Shown here piece by piece: positions 25,001 through 37,000 of a DNA stretch of 64,000 nt (within the stretch, counting starts at the first letter, position 1; the number at the start of each line of letters is the position of its first letter). The position numbers and the translations under genes are program-made. A model generated the notes under the pieces. It ran no database searches. It saw only the letters and a list, made by a program, of their open reading frames with translations, and was not told where the DNA came from. Source of the DNA: Onthophagus taurus. Lineage: Eukaryota > Arthropoda > Insecta > Coleoptera > Scarabaeidae. The DNA is taken from assembly GCF_036711975.1 (NCBI RefSeq), contig NC_091970.1, positions 7,013,501 through 7,077,500 on the forward strand. The letters run 5' to 3'.

Positions 25001-28000
25001 CTTTGAGCGTTATTGTTTGTTTATATAAATTTGTAGTTGTTAATTTGTCTCCTGGTATATAAAAAATGTCATTAAATTTCACACAAATATTTCCTATTGA
25101 GATTTGGTTTTGTATTTTGCAAAACTAAATCTGAAGATGTCCAGTTGTTGGTTACTGCATTCTTACTGATTATGATTTCTTCCTTAGCGTCTTTTGATTG
25201 ATTATACCCTTGATTATTCCCAAGTCGCACAACGAAATAGGAGTAATACACTTTTCTAACAAAGTCTGTAATGTTTCTCTGGTATTTTTGATGACAAGTT
25301 TTAAAAAAAAACCAAGGGTGATGGAAATTTTTCATTATTTTACCCGTATTCAGCACCCAAAAATCAATAAAGATTGTCTTTCAGTGTCAAAAAAGTTTTT
25401 TTGGGCTCAGACCTGTGTAATTTTTTTCTTTTTGATTTAATCTAATTAATTTTTAGATGGCTGTTATGACTTGGAACCATCATATAAACCCAATTTGGTT
25501 CTTGTTAAACCCGATAAGGGTTCTGAAACTTCTCCCGGTTGTTTACGATGGGCGAAATCGTTACATAAGTTATTAGATGATCCGGATGGAGTCGCCGAGT
25601 TTCGAAAATATTTAGAAGCGGAAGGTGGACATCATGCGGATGCTTTAGATTTTTGGTTTGCGTGTAATGGGTTAAGGATGGTTCGGGAACATGATAGGAA
25701 AAGTCAACTAGTTAAAGTTATTTATAGGTAATAAAATGTATAACACATATTTTAATTATTTCAATTTAATTTTTTATTTTTAGAAAATACTTTGGAAAAT
25801 TTCTTCTTCCAATTCCCGACGAAATCCGTCGCGAGGTCACTCGTCGTGTGAAATCGTCGTGTCCTTCCGAATTGGGGGCCGAAATTTTCGACGAATCACA
25901 ATTTCACATAGAAAACTTAATAAACAATACGACCTATCCGAACTTTTTAAAAAGCGACGCGTATTTACTATTAGTACAACTTGTTCAGAATCCGATTGGT
26001 GGTAGCAGCAGTGAGTTTAGTAGCGAATCTAGCTCATCGAGTAGTTCGGCGAGTTTACGAGAAGTTTCTAACCTTCAAACGGGACCTGATCCACTTCCCA
26101 TTATTTATGAAGATTCCGAATTTCGTTCAGTTTCATCAGCACCACTCGGTTTAACTCCAGGTTATTATATACAATTTTTTGAAGTAACCTTACAACACTA
26201 TGTCTAGAACTAGAAACTTTCAAGTTCAAAAGAACAAACATTAATGCAATCAAAATAAAGGGATGATGCCTATATACAGGGTGATTCACATAAGAACCGA
26301 CACAGAGCAGGGACATGTAGAGGACAATAAATTAAGACGATTTAACGCAACTTATCTCTATACTAAGTTGTACCCCTGAGGGTTTTTTAAAATTTTTAAA
26401 ATATTCAATATCTTCATAATACATTAAGAAAAACAAAATTTGGTATACGTTATGAGTGTAACAGAGGTTTTAATTGGTATCAAGTTGAAACCAATTGAGT
26501 CATTACATCATTTTTGTTCACTATTTTCGTTTTTTATGTAAACGACAAGGTTTTATAACTCATTTGTCAAGTTTAACGTGCAATTTCATAGCCGACTACT
26601 GAATTTTCGTTAAACTTTAAAGAAATACGTGTCTTTAATTATTTTTTTTTTGTCTTTAATTACTTTTTTTATGAAAACGGCAAAGTTTTTTAAAAAATAA
26701 TAAGAGTAAAAAAAGTTTTAGAATTTAAAAAATCTGTCAAAATTACCATAACTTTTAATCAACCCTTTGAAATGCCTAAATTGATCTCAATTTGTTATCA
26801 ATTAATCACCTGTATGACTTTATTTCATTTTTATTCTCGTCACACACTTTTAATTGGCTTCCAAACAATCTGCCATACTATTCCACCTCATATCACTTGG
26901 CAGCACTTATGCTTTAATTCAGCTACAATTATTTTAAGAAATCACAAAAAATCGAATTCTTAAGATATCTTAATGAAATACTCCCATCTTATAGAATAAA
27001 GTATGTACTTTCTCGCGAACAAAACCGCATTTGAATATCTCTTTTCGTTCTTGAGATAATAATTTTTGAACTCAACCTCAATTATGTAATAAAAAACTTG
27101 TACCTATCGCATTATTTTTAAAAAATCGTGAAAAATCGAATTCTTAAGATATCTTTATTGAACATTCCCACTCTATAGAAGAAAGTATGTACTTTTTCGC
27201 GTACAAAACCGCACATAAGTATCTCAATTTGTTCTTGAGATAATAATTTTTGAATTTGAGTAACTTTATAAAATTAAAATTTTTTTACAATTATTTTAAA
27301 AAATCACAAAAAATCGAATTCTTAAGATATCTTAATGAAATACTCCCATCTTATAGAATAAAGTATGTAATTTCTCGCGAACAAAACCGCATTTAAATAT
27401 CTCTTTTCGTTCTTGAGATAATAATTTTTTAACTCAACCCCAATTATGTAGTAAAAAATTGTATCGCATTATTTTTAAAAAATCGTGAAAAATCGAATTC
27501 TTAAGATATCTTTATGGAACATTTCCACTTTATAGAAGAAAGTATGTACTTTTTCGCGTACAAAGCCGCACATGAATATCCCAATTTGTTCTTGAGATAA
27601 TAATTTCTGAATTTGAGTAACTTTATAAAATTAAAAACTTTTTACAATTATTTTAAAAAAATCGCAAAAAAACGAATTCTTAAGATATCATAATGAAATA
27701 CTCCCATCTTATAGAATAAAGTATGTACTTTCTCGCGAACAAAACCGCATTTGAATATCTCTTTTCGTTCTTGAGATAATAATTTCTGAATTTGAGTATC
27801 TTCGTATGACAAGTTTTATTTCATTTGTTTAAACAGTGGTGATAATTACAAAAAAAATACACAATAATATATAGTATTCCATTTAAAATAACTAAGTTGT
27901 AATCTATTTTCGCTAGACCGGAAGTGGTGAACATCTTAAGAATATTTTTTAAGTCTTTTTAAGTTGTAGTAAATACTATTTCGGGGTCTTCTCCATTAGA

Positions 28001-31000
28001 GATCCTGAGCTTGCACTTTTCATGGTGTTCTCTGAACCTTTGAACTAGTCCTTGTATATTGTTTTCTTGTATATTTTTGTATTGATTTAGATTTTTTTTT
28101 ATAAAAATAATGATTTATGTAGCAATTTTAACTGGTACTCTCTAATTAAGATCATATGGGCCACAGCAGTGTTAATATAGTGCTTCATTGAATGACGCAT
28201 TAATTTTTGTCTTAACCTGAAAGTTTCTTATTTACATTAAAAAATGGTGTTTAATTAAATTTGTTTTAGGAACCGGATGTATGAGTACTGGTTATCAAAC
28301 CCCAAATTTCCGATTAACGAAAGATAACCTATTGGTGACACAAAAGCATCGAGCGATGGATGTACGGCCGAAACCCGAAGCTTACGTTGAGTAAGTTTCG
28401 GACTAAATTTGAATTTTTAAATTATTTTTTCCTTTAATTTTGATTGTGAATTGCTTGAAAGTTTTTTTTTTATTTTCCTGTTTTGCGTGTGGCGTTTTAG
28501 TTCATTTATTTACCGCGGCATGGCTGTGCAACATTCACTCTACAGCTCGTACAACCCGGTTTCAAGACAACACAGCGAAAGGCAGTCGCTAAGCAGTCAT
28601 TCAGACGCCCGAACCGAATCCGATAACCTGTCAATGACTGATAGTTCAATGTGAGTATAAATTAAAAATTAAAAACAAAATTAACAACACAACCATATTA
28701 ATAAACTTAATTAAAAGGTAAGAAATCGAAGAGGCGCATGGTGCATGTTATTTTTCTTTTTTAAATTTCATTTTAAATCTTATTCGTTAATCAGAAATTA
28801 ATGATTAATAATTTATTTAGTGATGGGAGATCTTTGGGGCGCTCTAGAAGAAAAACGAATTCCGATGCGAGGCAAGCAAGGGAATCGGCGGCTTTAAACA
28901 AAGAGACTCATCTTCATCAAGCTGTTATTCCCAGAACGCAACGCATCGATACGAGACAATATATGTTAAACCCTGACGAATTTGCAGCTATTTTAATCGA
29001 AAAATTAAAATGTGTGAAAAAAGAACAGGATTCCCAAGAATTATTAGACAGGAAATTAAAAGAGGTTAGTTATAGGACAACATTAAATGGCGCGTACATA
29101 CAGTCTGTCTGTAAAGTAGCGGATATAGGCGATAAAATCATTATAAATGGAAAAATCCCTAAAGATTTAAATTTTTTTGCAATTTTCCAGTAAATCCATT
29201 ATTAATTGAGCAGTTACATCATCTTAACTGGTTGTTAAGTTATTTAAAAGAAACATCAGTTACAACAAAATGGTACACCCTGTATTAAAAAAGATTAATA
29301 CTTAAATAATGCATAGTACAGGATACTGCCCTGGGTTTTTGCTTTTTTGAGGAAACCTTAACTGGAGAGAGATCTTTAAATTTTTTCAAAACGTTAGGTA
29401 TTCCTTCCATAACAACTAAACAATTTTTTTCACTAAATCAGTTTTGGCTCTTGGAAATTGTTTAAAATGATTGGTTATAATAGTTAGTTATGGCTACTGC
29501 GTTTTTATCATGTTATAATCTTGTTATAATCTATGAAGTGTTGTACATACAGGGTGGTTCAAATTCAATGTCTGAATAGGCTATCTTGGAAACTATAAGA
29601 GTTAGAAAAAAAGTAGCTCACATTTCTCAATCTCTTTTTTTAAACACATTCCAATGTCGAAAACCTTAAAGCGCTATCGTCTTTTGTTTTTCCCCTAGAG
29701 GCAAAAATTGAAAATATCGTAAAACTAGCAAATGCAATTATCTTGGTTATTATTATAGGTGGAGTATTATAACTAAGACATTATATGGACACTTTTTTAC
29801 AGAGAATTCGATGAGGTAGTCAAAAAAATTTTTTCGGGTTTAGATTTTGAGATATTATGACAATTTTAATTTTTTTAACTGGAAACAACCACTGATTATT
29901 CGCTTATTAAATTCGTTATTTTTTTCTGATTACAAATATATAAGGTTCGACATGTTTATTTCTTATTGTTTTAGAATAAAGCTAAAAACAAACTTTTTTT
30001 TTAGTGTCGTCGAAGAAATTAAATTTACAGTTTCCTGTAAATTTCTCCAATCCAAGACAATACAATCCATTAAATATTTCCGTATTAACAGTTGATGTAA
30101 TAAACATAATTATTTGTTTTTAAATACCATAAGTTATCTTCTTATTTAATTGTTAACTTTTTAGATTTTACCTGCCGTCCCATAATTTACAGGAAACTGT
30201 AAATTTCATTTCGTCAACGACACTACATTTCGGCGGTGTTTAGAAATTTTATAAAAAAAGAAAAAGAAAACACAAAACTTTGTCTTTGCAGAAAAGAAAA
30301 TAATGAAATTTTATAAAAATCGTAAACATTAAAACTAAGAATTTATTAATTTAGATTAACTCAAAATCGAACAAACATTACTAACACGAAACATTTCAAC
30401 GATTTCTTCTTTTCTTCGATTATAATGTCGCTCGAGAAAGAATTTATTTAATTTCGGCTCTGAAAGGCTATCAGAATCCTCTTTATCTCTCACATTCTTT
30501 TTTTGTTGCGGTTTTAGCCGGATTAAATGCGAAAATTTTGGTGCACAAAGTGACCAAAAAACTTGCACAATCCCCCATAAGCACAAATACACGCATTTAA
30601 AGTTCGAAGAAAAATTCGTCACCGCTAATAATTCCAAAAACGTTTGTTTATAAGATTCGAAAAGGCGATAAATTCCATTTAAGCGATCCCTCGGGTTAAA
30701 CGGAAAACTTTTTTCGATTTTTTTATTCGTTAATTTGCAATCGAGCGCGATATCGTTCGATGCGTCGGATAAACAAATTTTTATCATGATTAATTTATTC
30801 GAAAAGTTACTTAATTCCGTGCTACAACTGTAAAAGCTATCCCCGCCACTCTCAATAAATTGCACTGATGGGATCATAATTGGCTCTTGATGCGTTACTA
30901 ACATCGTTGTGGGTTCTAACGAATCAATACTTGATTTGTGTTTGATAGATTTTATTGATGACTCCGAATTTTGAGTTTCATGGAAACTCGTAGCAACATC

Positions 31001-34000
31001 AACCAAATTAACACAACTTGTATTTACCGATTTATAAGAAATCTTATGATACGATGTTTGAGATTCGTTACATTTCGTTGAAATTAATTTTTTATCAGCA
31101 TCTTGATTTAAATTTTCGACTTTTAATGGTGTTAAAGTACTCCAAGTTTCCTCGTCGCTTTTAATCATCGAAAGATTACTAAAAATCTCTGTAACATCGT
31201 CTTCCTTTTTGTCATTTTTCTTGGTTTTTTTATTGTTGAATTTGGGAATTTTCGGAAAACATTCGTCATGTTTCGTTTTGATTTGATCGATAAGATGTTC
31301 TAATCGTGCAACGTGGGTTTGGTCGAGCGTTTTAAAATGATCCTTCAAGACTCCCGAGACGACGTGTATGTTCGGCAAGGCGAGGTATTCCAAATGATTC
31401 TTTTTTGCACCACTACCGCGACGTTTCGATGAACCGCTACAAACGGATTTTGTTGTATTTTCGGATACATCTGAAGCCGGGGTATTCCACTTTCGACCCC
31501 ATTTTTTCCCACCCATCATGACGTTTTGCGACTGCAATTTCGATTAATTATTATTACTATATTTTGACAAAAAGTGTCAATCAATTTATCTATTTACTTT
31601 TTTTTTTAGAGTGAATCGACCAGTTCGTTACATTTGGCAAATGCGATTTGTGCTAAATTACAATTGGAGGATGATAACGATCAAGATATTTTAGATCAAC
31701 ACGTTTCCAGGGTTTTCAAGGATTTAACACCAACGAAAAGTCCAAGATCACATTCACCAACAAGAAATAGGTAAATATACACTGCATGGGGAGATATGTT
31801 AAAGAATACAATTATTGGATCATGTTGAAGATCCAGAATGACGGAAAATGTTTTATTCTACTTAGGTTGATTATTTTTTTTTGTATTAACTGATGCCATA
31901 GTTTCAGTCCATTCTTCAGTACCATTCAAACATTATCCTTGGTACTCCATAATATAGTTTCTAGCATCTATTAGTATAGGTCAGTGTTGTCCACTAATTT
32001 TTGATCAAGATCGACTTTTTATATAAATGTCTTGCCAAGATCGACCGAAAGGTTTAAAGTAACCTTCTTTTTTTTTGCTCTGAGGCCCAGAGATAGATAT
32101 TTCATTCAGATTCATGATTTTTTTGGCAATCGACGTTATGGTCACCACTGATTTAGAGCTTATAAATAAAAAATGGTAATAATTGGGTTCAATCTTGTTA
32201 TGGATCTAGTCTTTATCGCCCATTACTAAGGTTTTATGTATAAAAAGTTTTTCTCCATCGCTTTTAGTTTTTGAGTTATGATTGAGTTAATTTTCGAAAA
32301 TCAACAATTTTAATGTTTAATCGGTTTAGAGCTTATAAATAAAAAAATGGTAATAATTGAATTCAATCTTTTTATGGATCTAGTCTTTATGGTCCATTAC
32401 TAAGGTTTTATGTATAAAAAGTATTTCCCCATCGCTTTTAGTTTTTGAGTTATAATTGAGTTAATTTTTGAAAATCAACAATTCTGGACACCACTGGTAT
32501 AGGTGGTATCAATATAAATATTGAAGCAACTTAATTTTTGCCAACTTATGTACACAACAATATGTACTGTAATAATATAACCAAACCAAGTCATTCATTA
32601 TTTTTGTTTAAATTTTATATAATCGTATTAATTGTAGGTGAGATTACGAATAATAACTACAAAAATTTGCTTATGTATTAATAAAATGTTGTCAATATGA
32701 TAGAATTCATTATGTATTATTGACCATTTACTTTTTTTTATTGTATTAAATCCATGTAAACTCAATACAAAGTAGTTTTGTAGAATTTTGACAGTAACAT
32801 AACCTCAAATTTCATTTTTCATTAATTTCTTTTTGTCGTTCATGTTAGTCCGGTTGAAACTATTCAAAACGATAATCTTAGCATGTCAAGAACGAAAACC
32901 ATCCATCATATGGGAGTTTTGATGAAAAATTGGACGAAATTCCGTAGATTAAATATTTGAATATATTTTTCAAGCTGGACGTTGAAATCTAAAAGAAAAT
33001 GTTCCGAAATCAACACAAACAACGTTAAAGCAACAAAACTAAACCCACTTCATACATAAATATTGTTAAAATAGAAATTTTAATAATTTTTGATAAAATT
33101 TAATTGGTAACATTTGACATTTCAAAGTTGGCTATACCGGAGAAATTTAAATTACGAATTTCAAGTTGAAGAATTTAACCAATGAGAAGACGTTATTTAA
33201 AACGTTTTAGCATTAAACAAACGAAACTGGTAGATTTTAGTGTGATTTCGAACGTGAAGGGGAGTGCATGCAATTTTTTCCGCGGTCATTTAAAAATCGA
33301 AAAAAAAAGTTAGGTTACCTGTCAACCATGTGACATAACCTCAAAAATAGTAAACTTATTTAATAAGTTAAATAAGATTATTTGAATTAAAGTTATTCAC
33401 CTTTAATAATTAACAAGAAAATTAACTGGTTCCTGATCCAATTAATCCAGTATACCATTCCGAAGAATTAATCCAATTAAGAATCTTTGTTATCAATTCC
33501 TTTTTGAAGAGTCCAAGTTTCCTTATCCGAGAACTTCATTAATCTACAAGATTAAGATAAGTTATAATATTCAATTTCATTATTATTCGTTGTTTTTTAT
33601 CTCACATTTCACTTATAATACCTAAAATACGATTAATTTGAGTTATTATTTTGTTTGGTTATGTTATTACAATTATTAAAACTGGTTAATTAATTTTACT
33701 TTCCTTTCTTTCTGTATCTTACGCAACCATAATAATATTGTCCCATGTTTTATTATGTTAATAATGTAACAATATCAATCAATCCAACCTCAACATTATT
33801 CTTAACTATAATCAAGATCGTTCCAAATTATTTTAATACCACTTTGATATCGCATAAGGTTATCCGTCTTCAATATCTTCCAATATATACTTGACAAAAC
33901 ATCACTTTGTATTTCATAGTTAATTAATCAAATTTATTTTTATTCATTACTTTAATTTTTTTAGATGGGCTCTTGGTTATAGACCACGTAGAAAAGAAAA

Positions 34001-37000
34001 AGATGGTTTTTCAACGTTCAGTAGCGACTCAGGAAACGTGCACGACTACGCCCTTGACACTTTATCAGATCACAAGATGGTCAAATCAAAAAGTACGCCC
34101 GAATATTCCGATGAAAGATTTACGAGAGGAGTTCCTGGAAGACGGTAAATAAATCCCCCCCTTACTTTGAATCGCATTTTAATTATCTCTTAATTCAGAT
34201 CGTCTAAGAAAACGTTAACCGATTTAACCGATAGTGGAGTTTCCGTTGTGTCGGATAACTCGCAAAGTTGCCATGCGTTGCCTGCGAAAGACACTCGAGT
34301 TATCGCGTGGTTGATGGAATCGGATAAAGGTACCCGAACGACCGCTTACACGCATAGTGAGTTGTCCGGGAAATATCGCGGTCATCGTCCTCCGAGCGCT
34401 GTTAGTCCTGGGGCGGGAAGGCATCGAAAAGGACATGGTTCAAGGTCAAGTTCTTTGGAACGAGCTACTGCCGCGGGAAGTTTGGGCCCCGCACAACCGT
34501 TTGTCGCCGATCCGAATATGCCCCCACTTCCTATCCCTAATACAGCTGTACAATTAGAAGAAGCACGAAGGAGACTTTTAGAAGAAGATGTTAGAACCAA
34601 ATCAAGACAAAGGTAAATGACAGGTTTACACTAAAGTGTAAATACTTGGAAGCTGAGGCAGTAATTCTAGTTCTTAACCCTTGCATTACCATGATAAACA
34701 ACATAATGATTGCGACCAAGTGGGGTATGTGAGGAACCTCAGGTATTATTTTGAAATGTGTCTATTATGACACATTTTTTTTTTTGTTGAAACACATCAA
34801 AGTACATCAAAGTCAAATTAATAAATTTTGCATTTTATTCCTAAGAAACAATACATTAAGGTTAAAAAAATTTAACTTTTCTTTAAGCCCTGTATGCAAT
34901 TAGTTTATACTTTTAACACCCTGTATGTCAAATGGCTTTAATATAGCCAATAACTTCCCCATTTGTGGTTTTAAAGAAAAATGTTTCAAATACAAGTTTC
35001 TTTATTAATCTTGGCGCATTTTTTGGCGATATTTGCTCGTTTGTATTGTTTTTGTTTCGTTGCTATGGCAACCAACGTTATTTTAAATGGGATGCATGTT
35101 TTTTTTTGCATTCTTTAATAGAGGTTGTATCAAATCATATGGTTGTATAAAAAAATGCGTTTTTTGAAAATATTATGCCAACAAATTATAATCAAAGTAG
35201 GCGCCGAAATAACGCCGTTGACAGCTTTAAATATCAAAAAAAAATGACAGTTTCAACAATTGTGAAAAATTAATGATGTGACACATCGTTTATTGTAGCT
35301 TTGTTATTGGTAGCTGTCTTCAGTCGTCCAATGTTTTCACAGAAATGGAGATTTTTCGAAAATGCACTTTTTTGAAAAACACCCTGTATCTCTGAAACCG
35401 TAAAAGATATCGATATGCGGTTTTCGCCATTAAGTTTCTTATAAAAATCGAGCCTCAGACACTGATATCATTTTCCCTCTATAGAAGTGACCATCCTGTA
35501 TATACAGGGTATATAGTACAAAAATAGTAAATGTTATTTACACACACTGTAAACAAGATGAAGAATAACAAGAAGCATTTTTATAATATGACTTATTATT
35601 AAGAATATTTGAGTTCCTATTTATACATATAAATAGTTTTAGTTTAATAATATACAGGTGTCTCACGTAACTGGTTCGTTACAACTTTTTTAGGTTCCAG
35701 TAAGTTTTGAAACTTTGGTAGCATGGATTGTTCATTCGAAACTTTCGATCTAAATATTTTCAAAATGGCCGCCACTTCCGATCTACCGGAAGTAGATCGT
35801 AATTTTAAATGGAATGCTTTTTTGGCAAATTTCGCCATGCTTTTTAAAACCCCATATCTCAGCCAACGTTCATCCAAAAAAAGCTCTGAATTGGCACGAT
35901 TACTCTTTAGATGGTGTCAAATGGGCTGTCATTTGTTGTATCAGAGTATCTTATACACAGGCTGGTTAAAAATTGAATTACCGTTACTGTATATTCAATG
36001 GTGAGAAAGTCGACAATTTTAAATGGAATACCCCATATTTTATTAGTCTATCATAAAGGGAATTTAATTCTCTACAAATTATCTATAAACACTCCTATAT
36101 ACAGTGCGTTTCAAAAGTAACGGATAATTTCGATAAAATTATTACAAACAATTTATCAAAAAATCGCTGAAACGGGTCTAAAGATTTAAATTTGTTGCAA
36201 TTTTTTGGTGTATGTTTTAAAATTTTTCCGCCATTTTTAAATGAGTTATGACGTCATCGAGGTTTTTATTAAAAGGAACACCCATTTTTTATATCGGAAT
36301 TTGAAAGAGGATTTTTTTCTGAATTATATACAATAAATATTACCAATAATATCATATGAATCTCGATTCTTTCAGTTTCAGTAAGCGTCATTATTACTTT
36401 CTTACTTATCGAACAGTCAATAATTAAAAAATAACCAATAATAGATAAACAATAAGATCAAATAACAACAAAAAAAGTAACGAATAGCGATGAATAGCAA
36501 CAAATAACAATGAATAACAACAATTAACACAAGAAACTCCACAATACTACTCAAAATAATCTCATTAACGCATAGTAAACTGTTTCAAATTGAATTTTGA
36601 CACTTGGAAATATCAAATCAAAACAATTGGTTGCCATGGTTACGCACTGCTACTGGTATTTTCTATATCAAATGAATGGGAAATAATGAAACTTTAAATT
36701 AATTTTTCTCGAAAATTTTCTTATGTAACTATAAGTACTATAAATATTTATTGTACATAATTTAGAAAAAAATTCTCTTTCAAATTCCAATTTCTTTCAA
36801 ACAAATTTAAATCTTTAGACCCTTTTCTGCGATTATTAACAATTTATGAATTGTTTGTAATGATTTTATCGAATTTATCCGTTACTTTTGGAACGCACTG
36901 TATATTGGGTCATAAATGACGCGACAGACAGTCTTTCGACACCCCATTTTCTTTCTAGTTCTATTTTAGTTTTACTTATAGTTTCTTTTTGCGTTTTTAA

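Noticed and set aside
35644..36004. Overlapping ORFs on both strands beginning near an ACAGGTGTCTCACG end
   Set aside because: Mirror-image ORFs in repeat-like sequence without any domain signature; probably part of a non-autonomous element.
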